Shown: positions 1 to 7,320, counted from the first letter of the stretch. The stretch is DNA of 11,844 bases from Actinomycetota bacterium (GCA_018894655.1 JAHIPE010000101.1:1-11844); one strand, 5' to 3'. Numbers and translations: made by a program. Notes: generated from the sequence alone by a model not told the origin.

Positions 1-1
1 C

Positions 2-844
2 TATCCGACGGACGGGAACTACATGGACTCGACCAAGTACTACCAGAGCTCCGGCCTGCATTACTGGAAGGTGACCGGCCTGGACGTGCCCATCGAGGAA
101 AAGGACATCTACGATCCGGACGCCGCCATCAGGAGGGCGTTAGACCACGGCAGCCACTTCATAGGCGAGGTAGAAAGGGAGATCGAGGAGTCGGTGCCGT
201 GCCCCCCCCCACCCCCAGGCGCACCACCCCCGGGCGCGGGTGAGCGGAAGAGAAGGGCAGTCGGGGCCCTGCGGCCGTTGCCGATGGTCCTGGCCAGCTA
301 CGATACCGAGTTCCTCGGGCACGGGTGGCACGAGGGCATCTACTGGCTCGAGGTCACGCTGCGCTCTCTTGCGGCAAGCAAGAATATCAAGGCCACCGTA
401 CCGAGCCGGTACCTGGACGGCAATCAGCCGGCGGGTTCGGTATCTGTTGCCGAGACCACCTGGACCGCCCAGAGAGACGACTCCACATGGGTGAACCCGG
501 AGACGCAGTGGATGTGGGACGAGCTGGGAAAGGCCCAGGAGAAATTCTTCGAACTCGCCCCCCGCTTCCGGGACGATGTGAGCCCCGAGACCTCCCGCGC
601 GCTGACACAGGCGGCCCGGGAGATACTTATCCTGGAGGCCAGTGACTGGCCGTTCATGGTTGCAAGAGACCGGGCCAAAGAGTATGCTACTCAGAGGTTT
701 AAGAGCCATCTCGAGCGCTTCTGGAGCGTATCGACAGTGCTCGAGAGCGGTGAAGCCGACAAAATAGTAGCGCTGCTTCAAGAGATCGAGGAAGTGGACA
801 AGATCTTTACCGGGTTCGATCTCGACTGTTACTGGCCGGAGTAG
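2..844 (+). CDS. GH57 alpha-1,4-glucan branching enzyme (DUF1957 type), C-terminal part; start lies before the window
   Basis: Likely cleaves alpha-1,4-glucan chains and re-attaches them as alpha-1,6 branches in the cytoplasm. The frame is open to the left edge, so about 280 C-terminal residues remain of a protein normally about 520-560 long. Numbering from the Met at position 23, the conserved GH57 motif ASYDTEF is at 91-97. D94 (codon 302-304) aligns with the catalytic acid Asp of the family; the nucleophile Glu lies upstream of the window. The helical DUF1957 C-terminal region follows, including WMWDELGKAQ and the SDWPFMV block before an AKEYATQRFKSHLERF segment. Odd feature: residues 59-72 are a proline-rich loop encoded over a run of nine C, just before the catalytic motif, where relatives usually have a short linker. 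It is followed after 36 nt by a GT4 gene on the same strand, as in glycogen and methylglucose polysaccharide loci. Family assignment is confident; branching activity is inferred from the family. Confidence 0.88.
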   Translation, partial: YPTDGNYMDSTKYYQSSGLHYWKVTGLDVPIEEKDIYDPDAAIRRALDHGSHFIGEVEREIEESVPCPPPPPGAPPPGAGERKRRAVGALRPLPMVLASYDTEFLGHGWHEGIYWLEVTLRSLAASKNIKATVPSRYLDGNQPAGSVSVAETTWTAQRDDSTWVNPETQWMWDELGKAQEKFFELAPRFRDDVSPETSRALTQAAREILILEASDWPFMVARDRAKEYATQRFKSHLERFWSVSTVLESGEADKIVALLQEIEEVDKIFTGFDLDCYWPE

Positions 845-880
845 CCTCTGATTGACAGTCAATGAAGGGAGACACCTTAC

Positions 881-2119
881 TTGCGGGCTCTGATCTTAAG
901 CTGGGAGTACCCTCCCCGCATCATTGGCGGCCTGGGAAGGCACGTCTATCACCTTGCCACGTCCCTGGCCACCGGGGGCGCCAAGGTACACGTGGTGACC
1001 AAGGACCACCCAGGTGCGCCGGATTACGAGGAGTCGGAGGGTGTCCATATCCACAGGGTGGTCAACTACCCCCCTGATATCCCACAGGAGGACTGGGTTC
1101 CCTGGACCCTCCAGTTCAACGTGGCCTTGCTGGAGAAGGCGGTGTCGGTGGTAAACGACCTGGATAACGTAGATGTCATCCACGCGCACGACTGGCTGGT
1201 GGCGCACGCTGCCGCAAGCCTCAAGCACGCCTACCGGATACCGATGGTAGCCACGATTCACGCGACCGAGTACGGCCGGCACCAGGGGCACCTTCCCGGT
1301 CCGATGAACAAGCTGATTCACCAGATCGAGTGGTGGCTCACGTTCGAGTCGGTGCGCACCGTATGCTGCAGCCAGTACATGATGGAACAGATAACCAACA
1401 TCTTCCAGTTGCCCGGAGGCAAGGTCAAGGTCATCCCCAACGGGATAGACGCCGAGAGCTTCCAGAAAGACGTAAGCGTCGACCTGTTCAAGAAGAAGTA
1501 CGTTGATCCCGGGGACAAGCTCGTGTTCTTCGTGGGGAGGCTGGTCTACGAGAAAGGTGTTCAAACGGTTATCGAGGCAATGCCACGAATACTCGACAAG
1601 ATCCCCAACGTTACCTTCGTGGTGTCGGGGAGCGGCCCCCACATGAACCAGTTGAAGTCGCTTGTCGGCGACTTCGGCCTCGAGAAGAAGGTCAAGTTCA
1701 CCGGGTATGTGGACTCCGATGACCTCTCCGCCTTCTACCGGTGCGCGGACCTTACGGTTGTGCCCAGCCTCTACGAGCCGTTCGGGATGGTGGTGCTGGA
1801 GTCGATGGCGATGAATACCCCCACCATCGTGGCGGACACCGGGGGTTTGAGCGAGATCGTGGTGCACGAGGAGACCGGCCTCAAGTTCGACCCGGGCAAC
1901 CCCGACTCCCTGGCGGATGCCATGCTCCGGATTCTCTCCGACGAGGAACTCGCGGCCAGGCTGACCCACGACGCCAGGGTTTACATGGGTGAACGCTACA
2001 GCTGGGACCGTATCGCCAGGCAGACCATCGAGGTCTACCGCGATGCCGAGCGCGCCTATGAGTACAGCCCCAGGACCCTCAAGCTCTGCCCTCCCCTGCC
2101 AGGCGAAGCCACCGGCTGA
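881..2119 (+). CDS. GT4 family glycosyltransferase (glycogen synthase / alpha-1,4-glucosyltransferase-like)
   Basis: Predicted retaining, GT-B fold, nucleotide-sugar dependent glycosyltransferase that elongates an alpha-glucan. The 412-residue product starts with the typical GT4 strand MRALILSWEYPP and the glycine loop GGLGRHV (17-23). It has HAHDW at 101-105, FVGRLVYEKG around 217-226 (donor-phosphate Arg/Lys at 220 and 225), and the E-x7-E motif EPFGMVVLE with E299 and E307, followed by TGGLSEIV. I chose TTG at 881 because AAGGGAG at 865-871 sits 9 nt upstream and the N-terminal strand begins exactly there. The gene directly follows the GH57 gene, probably as one transcript. GH57 plus GT4 pairs are known from mycobacterial methylglucose lipopolysaccharide loci (Rv3031/Rv3032) and from glycogen loci of thermophiles. 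Donor sugar (UDP- or ADP-glucose) cannot be read from the sequence. Confidence 0.9.
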   Translation: MRALILSWEYPPRIIGGLGRHVYHLATSLATGGAKVHVVTKDHPGAPDYEESEGVHIHRVVNYPPDIPQEDWVPWTLQFNVALLEKAVSVVNDLDNVDVIHAHDWLVAHAAASLKHAYRIPMVATIHATEYGRHQGHLPGPMNKLIHQIEWWLTFESVRTVCCSQYMMEQITNIFQLPGGKVKVIPNGIDAESFQKDVSVDLFKKKYVDPGDKLVFFVGRLVYEKGVQTVIEAMPRILDKIPNVTFVVSGSGPHMNQLKSLVGDFGLEKKVKFTGYVDSDDLSAFYRCADLTVVPSLYEPFGMVVLESMAMNTPTIVADTGGLSEIVVHEETGLKFDPGNPDSLADAMLRILSDEELAARLTHDARVYMGERYSWDRIARQTIEVYRDAERAYEYSPRTLKLCPPLPGEATG

Positions 2120-2138
2120 CAACCGCCAAAACGCAAGA

Positions 2139-2178
2139 TGGTACCAGGTACCAACGCAACTACTTTAGACGTAAAGTA
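2139..2178. terminator. Two inverted repeats between convergent genes; possible bidirectional terminator
   Basis: The 110-nt gap between the convergent 3' ends of the GT4 gene and the galT-like gene contains TGGTACC-A-GGTACCA (2139-2153) and TACTTTA-GACG-TAAAGTA (2161-2178). The second is a perfect 7-bp stem with a 4-nt loop, A/T-rich on both sides so it could work in either direction. Neither has a long T tract, so function as an intrinsic terminator is only inferred from position. An operator role is less likely because no promoter faces this gap. Confidence 0.4.
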
Positions 2179-2229
2179 TGTTCAGGCCTTCCAGCTATAA
2201 GTCTGATTCTTGGACAGCGATCTATGGCC

Positions 2230-3237
2230 TTACCCCACGGAGTGGCTATCCCTTAGGAACTCGGCGGCGTGCTCCGGTGTCGTCACGTTGATCATCATCG
2301 AGGTCCCCATCTCGAACGCGCCGGGCCAGGTGAGCTTGGGAATGAGCTCCAGGTGCCAGTGATAGTACGGGTAATCCGACCCGTCGGTTGGAGCGGAGTG
2401 GATGTAGTAATTATAAGGCGGGCTGTCGAACCTCTCGCGGTACCTGCCCAGCGTATCATGGAGTATCTGAGCGAAGTCACCGAACTGCTCACCCTCTATC
2501 ATGTCAAATGACGGCTGGTGCTCCCGGGGTATTATCCACATCTCAAACGGGAGGCACGAGGCGAACGGGGCTATCGCCACGAAGCTGTCGTTCTCCACGA
2601 TTACCCGCCGGCCCACCTCCAGTTCCGCCTCCATGATTCGGCAGAACACGCACTTCCCCCTGCTGGTGTGATGCCATGATGCACCGGCCAGTTCCTGCTG
2701 GACCAGCGGCGGCACCAGTGGCACGCCGAACAACTGTGAGTGGGTGTGCTCTATGGACGCCCCCGCCTCCTTCTCGTGATTTACGACGATGTGGGCGTAA
2801 CGTACGTGGGGGTCGTCCCGGTTGGCCCGGTAACGTTGCCGGTAGACCCTGAGCACCAGTTCCACGTCGCCGACCGGCATGGTGGCCAGGCAGGCGGTGT
2901 GGTCGGGGGTGTGGATGATAACCTCGTGCGACCCGTCAGCCGCCCGCCTGGAGAACATCGACTCCGACGGCTGCTCCAGCTCGCCGGTCTTGAAGGCGGG
3001 GAACTTGTTGGGAACCACCCTTACCTGCCAGCCCGGGGTATTGGGCTCACAGTCGGCGGGGCGGACCGCGTAGAGCTCCAGCGGGGTCATTAGCTCCCGG
3101 CCGGGGCAAAACGGGCACTGGTGCGGCTCGGGGGCGGCACTCACGCGCGTGGACCCGAAGTCCGAGGGCCGCATGGCCCTCTCAGTGGCTACAACCACCC
3201 ACCGGCCGGTCACCACGTCCTGCCTGATCTCCGGCAT
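2230..3237 (-). CDS. galT: GalT-like hexose-1-phosphate uridylyltransferase (or related nucleotide-sugar phosphorylase)
   Basis: HIT-superfamily nucleotidyltransferase of 335 residues; in GalT it exchanges UMP between UDP-glucose and galactose-1-phosphate through a covalent uridylyl-histidine. The N-terminus MPEIRQDVVTGRWVVVA is the family start. Zinc ligands are visible as C41 and C44 (CPFC), H113 (TPDH) and H164. The active-site motif is HTHSQ at 164-168 with H166 as nucleophile, in almost the same numbering as E. coli GalT, whose motif is HPHGQ. A second CVFC pair is at 196-199 and an HWHLELIP block lies near the C-terminus. The ATG at 3237 overlaps the stop of the upstream acyltransferase gene by one base (TAATG), indicating translational coupling; the longer open frame to 3453 would lie inside that gene. 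The S-for-G change in HTHSQ also occurs in GalT-like ADP-glucose phosphorylases, as I recall it, so the substrate is uncertain, especially beside glucan genes. Confidence 0.85.
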   Translation of the reverse strand: MPEIRQDVVTGRWVVVATERAMRPSDFGSTRVSAAPEPHQCPFCPGRELMTPLELYAVRPADCEPNTPGWQVRVVPNKFPAFKTGELEQPSESMFSRRAADGSHEVIIHTPDHTACLATMPVGDVELVLRVYRQRYRANRDDPHVRYAHIVVNHEKEAGASIEHTHSQLFGVPLVPPLVQQELAGASWHHTSRGKCVFCRIMEAELEVGRRVIVENDSFVAIAPFASCLPFEMWIIPREHQPSFDMIEGEQFGDFAQILHDTLGRYRERFDSPPYNYYIHSAPTDGSDYPYYHWHLELIPKLTWPGAFEMGTSMMINVTTPEHAAEFLRDSHSVG

Positions 3238-3938
3238 TACAGAGCTCCTTCGTCCCACGCCACGTCGGCGGGGCTCCTGCGGTACTTGAGAACCCGTCCC
3301 GGCACCCCCACCACTATCGCATAAGCGGGTACGTCGCGGCTGACGAGGGCCATCGCCCCGATCGCCGCTCCCTCCTCCACCGTCACCCCGCACAGTATCG
3401 AGGCTTTCTCCCCAACCCAAACATTCGGCCCGATGGTCACCTGGCCCTTCCATATCCCCTGGCTCCGGATACTCTTATGCGGGTCTATATACCAGTGGTC
3501 GAAATCGACTATGTAGATGCTGTCGGCAAACAGGCACTCCTCCCTTATCTCCACGTGGTTGTAGCAGTTGATGATGTTGTTGCCCCCAAACGTGGTCTTG
3601 GAACCGATGGTCAGGGAGCCTTCGTGAGCCCGGAAGGCGCAACCCTTCCCGATCCACACCCAGGCACCGATAGTGAACTGAGCGTCCTTGCCCTTGCTTA
3701 TCTCGTACTTGCGGGGAAAGAACACCATGCCTTCCGTCTTGATGCCCGGATGCAGCAGCTTGAACCTCACGAAGCGGTACGCCTGGCGACAGTACCGCGG
3801 GGTGTACATACGGTTCTTGATTACGAACCGGACGTTTCGAACGAGCCAGTTCCCCCGGTTCCCCCCGTCATCTCCGCCTTCAATCCGTGGAGCCTGCCCC
3901 TGCTTCAGTTCGCCCCCGTCCTCCGGCATCGCCGCCAT
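3237..3938 (-). CDS. Hexapeptide-repeat (left-handed beta helix) sugar O-acyltransferase
   Basis: Predicted acyl-CoA dependent O-acetyl/acyltransferase acting on a sugar, 233 residues. A basic, aromatic N-terminal segment (about 31-63, rich in R, Y, F) could sit on a membrane or bind polysaccharide. It is followed by left-handed beta-helix turns from about 88 to 215 (FTIGAWVWIGKG, LTIGSKTTFGGN, VTIGPNVWVGEK). The likely catalytic His is H148 in DFDHW, and the end GVPGRVLKYR is typical of the family. I chose ATG 3938, 4 nt after the methyltransferase stop; ATG 3929 is an alternative, and the longer frame from 4016 would overlap the methyltransferase by more than 70 nt. It is the middle gene of the methyltransferase-acyltransferase-galT operon. 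The arrangement HEG-x-L-x-IG followed by FDH recalls the acetyltransferase of the mycobacterial methylglucose lipopolysaccharide cluster (Rv3034c); that similarity is from memory. Confidence 0.82.
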   Translation of the reverse strand: MAAMPEDGGELKQGQAPRIEGGDDGGNRGNWLVRNVRFVIKNRMYTPRYCRQAYRFVRFKLLHPGIKTEGMVFFPRKYEISKGKDAQFTIGAWVWIGKGCAFRAHEGSLTIGSKTTFGGNNIINCYNHVEIREECLFADSIYIVDFDHWYIDPHKSIRSQGIWKGQVTIGPNVWVGEKASILCGVTVEEGAAIGAMALVSRDVPAYAIVVGVPGRVLKYRRSPADVAWDEGAL

Positions 3939-3942
3939 CGGA

Positions 3943-4857
3943 TCACTCGGGCTTCCGCATGAATAAAAGCATGTTATAGAACCACGAAGAAGGGATAAAC
4001 GGGTATATACGCTCATCGAGCCTGCTCAAGCGCAGGTAGGTGTTGTAAGACCAGTACCGCCACCTGAAAGTCAGGTTCTCCTCGGCAAGCTGGTTCTCGA
4101 TAGTCCTGGTTATCCACCCCACGAAGCTGGAGACCAGCTCCTCGGACTCGAAGTGCACCTCAGAGAACCCGACCGACTGTGCCTGCCCGCACACCCGCGC
4201 GGGCTTAAAGGTGTGAATGTCCACCACGCTCTCCAACTCGCTCACGCCGTCGCCGTCGCCGGAGGGCGTCTCGGGGCGCAGTCTCGCGGGAACCCCACCG
4301 AAGAAACCCCCGTGCCCCGCGTACCACTCCACCCCCCGGGAGGTGCCTTTTCTTGCCAGGCGCCCCAGGAGGTCACCTATCCGCGTGGGCTCCCCCGCGA
4401 GCATACAGATTCCACCCGGCTCCAGCACCCGGTAGATCTCGGAGAAAGCCTTCTCCACGTCCGGGATATGGTGAAGTACCGCATGCCCAACCACCATGTC
4501 GAACTCTTCGTCCGGGTACTTCAGATCCTCCAGCTCAGACCTCTTGGCGTTTACCTTGATGCCCAGCCGGCAGGCGTTCCTGCGACACGACTCCACCATG
4601 CCCCGGCTGATGTCACAGGCGTATAGCTCCTCAACCTGCCCGTCCGTGTAACACAGGTTCAGGCCGATATAGCCGGTCCCGCACCCGACTTCCAGCAGTC
4701 TCTTGACGTGAGGGAACGGCCCGCCAAGGAGCTTCTCGAACTTCCTCCTGACCCGGAGGGCGTTCTCCTCGTCGTAGAGGATCCCCCACTTGTCATCGTA
4801 GACATTGCTCTCCACATCATGAAAGAGCTCGTTGGCATCTCTCAGGTCAACTTCCAT
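3943..4857 (-). CDS. Class I SAM-dependent methyltransferase
   Basis: Predicted Rossmann-fold methyltransferase of 304 residues. Motif I LLEVGCGTG is at 54-62, an acidic residue for the SAM ribose is in ELYACDIS, and the post-motif region MVVGHAVLHHIPD is followed by IYRVLEPGG, typical of Methyltransf_11 proteins. The C-terminal half (about 170-304) is family-unspecific, ends with a hydrophobic aromatic stretch (FIPSSWFYNMLLFM), and probably forms the acceptor site. ATG 4857 is preceded by GGGAGGT about 4 nt upstream, so the start is firm. It is the first gene of the leftward operon with the sugar acyltransferase and GalT-like genes, which suggests a sugar or glycolipid acceptor; the sequence alone does not identify the substrate. 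Small-molecule methyltransferases of quinone or lipid metabolism are alternatives. Confidence 0.82.
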   Translation of the reverse strand: MEVDLRDANELFHDVESNVYDDKWGILYDEENALRVRRKFEKLLGGPFPHVKRLLEVGCGTGYIGLNLCYTDGQVEELYACDISRGMVESCRRNACRLGIKVNAKRSELEDLKYPDEEFDMVVGHAVLHHIPDVEKAFSEIYRVLEPGGICMLAGEPTRIGDLLGRLARKGTSRGVEWYAGHGGFFGGVPARLRPETPSGDGDGVSELESVVDIHTFKPARVCGQAQSVGFSEVHFESEELVSSFVGWITRTIENQLAEENLTFRWRYWSYNTYLRLSRLDERIYPFIPSSWFYNMLLFMRKPE

Positions 4858-4883
4858 TAAGACCTCCCGAGCTTACGCCTGAG

Positions 4884-4892
4884 ATCATAACA
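4884..4892 (-). promoter_or_regulatory. Candidate extended -10 promoter of the methyltransferase operon
   Basis: Read on the minus strand, TGTTATGAT is an extended -10 (TGn plus TATGAT, 5 of 6 consensus) about 27 nt before the methyltransferase ATG. No -35 hexamer is visible because the upstream DNA is a GC-rich hairpin. The 5' leader would be about 20 nt and contain the GGGAGGT ribosome site. Confidence 0.4.
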
Positions 4893-4894
4893 CG

Positions 4895-4926
4895 AGAGGC
4901 GCCGGGCCCACGGGCCCGGCGCCTCT
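4895..4926 (-). terminator. 15-bp GC-rich perfect hairpin, candidate terminator of the acyl-CoA dehydrogenase transcript
   Basis: Arms 4895-4909 and 4912-4926 are perfectly complementary (AGAGGCGCCGGGCCC and its complement, with an AC centre). It lies downstream of the leftward acyl-CoA dehydrogenase gene and just upstream of the methyltransferase promoter candidate, the position expected for a terminator that insulates the two operons. The following T content is poor on both strands (TCGTGTTATG on the minus strand), so termination may be weak or factor-assisted. Confidence 0.5.
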
Positions 4927-4987
4927 TCCCTTGCGCTTCCGCCAGTCCCTTAGTGCCCCGTTCCGTAGATACGGTTAAGCACCGAGA

Positions 4988-5090
4988 GCGTCGAAGCGCC
5001 GCTCCGGCAAGGCGCGCGACCGAGGCGTACTCCTGTAGTACTTCGAGGGAGCGGAACGCAGCCGGAGTGGATGCAGCGGCGTTCGAATGC
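4988..5090. repeat. Long-range foldable intergenic element (possible structured RNA or dispersed repeat)
   Basis: Arms 4988-5002 and 5076-5090 can pair over about 14 bp with one bulge on each side. Inside, CTCCGGC (5002-5008) pairs with GCCGGAG (5061-5067), and a central hairpin GTACT-CCTGT-AGTAC lies at 5027-5041. The three stems are nested about a common centre. The element lies just after the stop of the acyl-CoA dehydrogenase gene and encodes no plausible protein. A smaller stem CCGT-AGAT-ACGG (4963-4974) precedes it. It could be a 3'-UTR RNA structure, an attenuator or a copy of a non-autonomous repeat; sequence alone does not decide. Confidence 0.45.
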
Positions 5091-5114
5091 CAGCGTATTT
5101 ATGGAGCGGGGCAC

Positions 5115-6305
5115 TCAAAACTGCTTGATCTCCTTCATGCCCATCAGGTTGGCCGACATTACCAGCCGCTGTATCTGGGCGGTCCCCTCGTATATCTGCA
5201 TTATCTTGGCGTCCCTCATGTACTTCTCCACGGGGTAATCCTTCATGTAGCCGTAACCACCCAGCACCTGCACCGCGTCGGTGGTTACCTTCATGGCCAT
5301 GTCCCCGCAGTACGCCTTGGCGATCGACGAGCCCGTTGACAGATTGCGGCGAGCGCCCTTGTCACCCTCGGCGGCTTTCTTGGCGAGCCAGCCGGCGTAG
5401 TAGTAGAGCTTGCGTCCGGCCTCTATCTCCATGAGCATGTCGGTCAGCATGAAGCTGATGCCCTGGTTCATGATGATCGGCTTCCCGAACTGCTGCCGCT
5501 GCTTGGCGTAGTCGAGCGCCTCCTCGAACGCGGCACGGGCGATGCCCACCGCCCCGGCCGCCACTCCGGCCCTCGTCTGGTCAAGTGTGTTCATGACGAT
5601 GTAGAACGCCTTGCCGATGTCGCCCAGCCTGTCCTCCTTGGGCACCTTCACGTTGTCGAAGAAGACCTCGGCGGTGTGGGAAGCGCGGATGCCCAGCTTG
5701 TCCTCGTGCTTTCCCATGCTCACACCCTCGTAGTCACCGCCCACTATGAAACCCGCCAGGCCTTTGTAGCCTTGCTCAGGGTCGGTGTTGGCGAAGACTG
5801 TGTACACGTCGCCGATGCCGCCGTTGGTGATGAAGCACTTCTGGCCGTTCAACACGTAGTGGTCACCCTCGTCCTTGGCGGTGGTCTTGATGCCGGCGAC
5901 GTCGCTTCCAGCCTCAGGCTCGGTCAGGCAGAAGCCGGCCAGCTTTGCGTCTCCTTCACATAGCCGTGGCAGCCACTTCTTCTTCTGCTCCTCGGTCCCG
6001 GCGATCAGGATGGGGGCGACTGCCAGGTTGTTGGCCCCGATACTGGTGGCCAGACCGGCGCAACCCCAGAACATCTCCTCGAAAACCATGGCGCTGGTTA
6101 GCGGGTCAAGCCCACCCCCGCCGTACTCCTCGGGGATGCCCGCGCTGGTGAGCCCCGCATCGCTGGCCTTCTGGAGAATGATGTCCTTGGGGAACTCCCC
6201 TTTCTTGTCCCACTCCTCGGCGATGGGGCGCAACTCGCCCGCCGCGAAGTCGTGGGCCATCTCCACAGCCGCTTTCTGCTCGTCGTCAAGCTCGAAATCT
6301 ACCAT
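5115..6305 (-). CDS. Acyl-CoA dehydrogenase, short/medium-chain (butyryl-CoA dehydrogenase-like)
   Basis: FAD-dependent enzyme forming trans-2-enoyl-CoA, 396 residues, full length for the family. The N-terminal helical domain starts DFELDDEQKAAVEMAHDFA. The FAD/substrate block FCLTEPEAGSDVAGIKT lies in the middle domain, and ITNGGIGDVYTVFA follows. The C-terminal helical domain has LGGYGYMKDYPVEKYMRDAKI and the catalytic base E373 in IYEGTAQIQ, the position used by short- and medium-chain enzymes. Electrons would go to an electron-transfer flavoprotein, not encoded here. I chose ATG 6305 because AGGAGG lies just upstream (in 6310-6320); the Met at 6326 would place that site inside the gene. 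It is the last gene of the leftward acyl-CoA series, 125 nt after the enoyl-CoA hydratase. Chain length is not decided by sequence, but the neighbouring mutase suggests butyryl-CoA. Confidence 0.93.
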   Translation of the reverse strand: MVDFELDDEQKAAVEMAHDFAAGELRPIAEEWDKKGEFPKDIILQKASDAGLTSAGIPEEYGGGGLDPLTSAMVFEEMFWGCAGLATSIGANNLAVAPILIAGTEEQKKKWLPRLCEGDAKLAGFCLTEPEAGSDVAGIKTTAKDEGDHYVLNGQKCFITNGGIGDVYTVFANTDPEQGYKGLAGFIVGGDYEGVSMGKHEDKLGIRASHTAEVFFDNVKVPKEDRLGDIGKAFYIVMNTLDQTRAGVAAGAVGIARAAFEEALDYAKQRQQFGKPIIMNQGISFMLTDMLMEIEAGRKLYYYAGWLAKKAAEGDKGARRNLSTGSSIAKAYCGDMAMKVTTDAVQVLGGYGYMKDYPVEKYMRDAKIMQIYEGTAQIQRLVMSANLMGMKEIKQF

Positions 6306-6430
6306 TACCCTCCTCCTTTTCAACAACCTTCTCTATCATTACTCTATCTTGGATCCCCACCGTTTTCCTATCAGTTCACCTCCCGCTCCAACCAGCGGCA
6401 CGCAGTGCCATGCCCCCGTGACCCGCCTTT

Positions 6431-7228
6431 CTACTTGCCTATGAACTTGGCTTTTCCGGGACCTTCCTTTATGAACGTCTCCATGCCGATTGTCTGGTCC
6501 TCGGTGGAGAAGCAGATAGCGATCGACTGCGCCTCGATGGCCAGCCCGTCTGTAATGGAGCAGTTGATTCCGTTGTTAACCGACCTCTTGGCCATTGCCA
6601 GGGCTATCGGGGGGTACCTGGTCGCGTACCTCCTGGCGACCTTCTGCGCCTCCGCTATCACCGCCGCTCCGTCCCCCTCGACCACCTTGTCCACCACACC
6701 GTACTCAAGGCACTTCCCCGCGTCGTAGAAATGGCCGGAGAAGATCATCTCCTTGGCCTTGGCCGTCCCGATCAGCCGGGGCAACCGCTGGGTACCGCCC
6801 GCGCCGGGTATTATCCCCAGTAGTATCTCGGGGACCCCTATCTGGGCCGTCTCCCCGGCGAACCTCCAGTCGGCCGCCAGCGCCAGCTCGCAACCGCCGC
6901 CCAGGGCGAAACCGTTCACCGCGGCGATGACCGGCTTGAGCACGTTCTCGAGGCGGTTCAGCGAGTCCTGGGCACCGCCTATTATCTTGGCCACCTGGGC
7001 AGGGGTGGCGTCCACCATCTCCTTGATGTCCGCGCCGGCGGCAAAGACCTTCTCTCCACCCGTGATGACGACCGCCCGGACCTCGTCATCGTACTGTAGC
7101 TCGGTGGCACAGTTGCCTATCTCCAGGAAAACCTGGCCGTTCAGAGCGTTCACCTTCGGCCGGTCCAACTGGACCGTCGCCACACCCTCCTCAATGTCCA
7201 CCTTCAAGAACTCGAAATCGTAAGCCAC
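6431..7228 (-). CDS. Enoyl-CoA hydratase (crotonase family)
   Basis: Adds water to trans-2-enoyl-CoA giving the 3-hydroxyacyl-CoA. The 265-residue product has the family signature: oxyanion-hole segments AGADIK (65-70) and GGG (110-112), catalytic Glu pair E114 (GGCELALAADWRFA) and E134 (GVPEILLGIIPGAGGTQRL), and a C-terminal helical region ending in EGPGKAKFIGK. Both Glu residues are present, supporting true hydratase activity. I prefer GTG 7228 because GGAGGT lies 7 nt upstream; the alternative GTG at 7237 directly abuts that site. The preceding 145-nt gap has a TATAAT element, so the gene may have its own promoter as well as readthrough from the mutase genes. With the acyl-CoA dehydrogenase downstream it provides two consecutive beta-oxidation steps; crotonyl-CoA is the likely substrate by context. 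Confidence 0.93.
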   Translation of the reverse strand: MAYDFEFLKVDIEEGVATVQLDRPKVNALNGQVFLEIGNCATELQYDDEVRAVVITGGEKVFAAGADIKEMVDATPAQVAKIIGGAQDSLNRLENVLKPVIAAVNGFALGGGCELALAADWRFAGETAQIGVPEILLGIIPGAGGTQRLPRLIGTAKAKEMIFSGHFYDAGKCLEYGVVDKVVEGDGAAVIAEAQKVARRYATRYPPIALAMAKRSVNNGINCSITDGLAIEAQSIAICFSTEDQTIGMETFIKEGPGKAKFIGK

Positions 7229-7320
7229 TTGGAACACCTCCAGAAACCGTTATCCAAAGACCTATTAGCTCCTTGACCCTCCTGACCACCAGTGATTCTA
7301 CAGTAGGCCGTGGCAATTTT

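Noticed and set aside
140..862. 240-codon minus-strand open frame opposite the GH57 gene
   Set aside because: No recognisable domain; the plus strand carries the catalytic GH57 motif and the DUF1957 C-terminal pattern.
896..2122. 408-codon open frame on the minus strand opposite the GT4 gene
   Set aside because: Its translation is rich in G, H and V with no family motif and mirrors the codon structure of the GT4 gene, which has clear GT-B motifs; typical high-GC antisense shadow.
3238..3453. N-terminal extension of the GalT-like protein to 3453
   Set aside because: The extension is low-complexity Gly/Arg-rich and lies inside the acyltransferase gene; the ATG at 3237 begins the canonical family N-terminus and overlaps the preceding stop.
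3939..4016. Longer start for the acyltransferase at 4016
   Set aside because: It would overlap the methyltransferase coding end by more than 70 nt; ATG 3938 lies 4 nt after that stop.
6306..6326. Upstream start of the acyl-CoA dehydrogenase at 6326
   Set aside because: The AGGAGG ribosome site falls inside this extension and is correctly spaced for ATG 6305.
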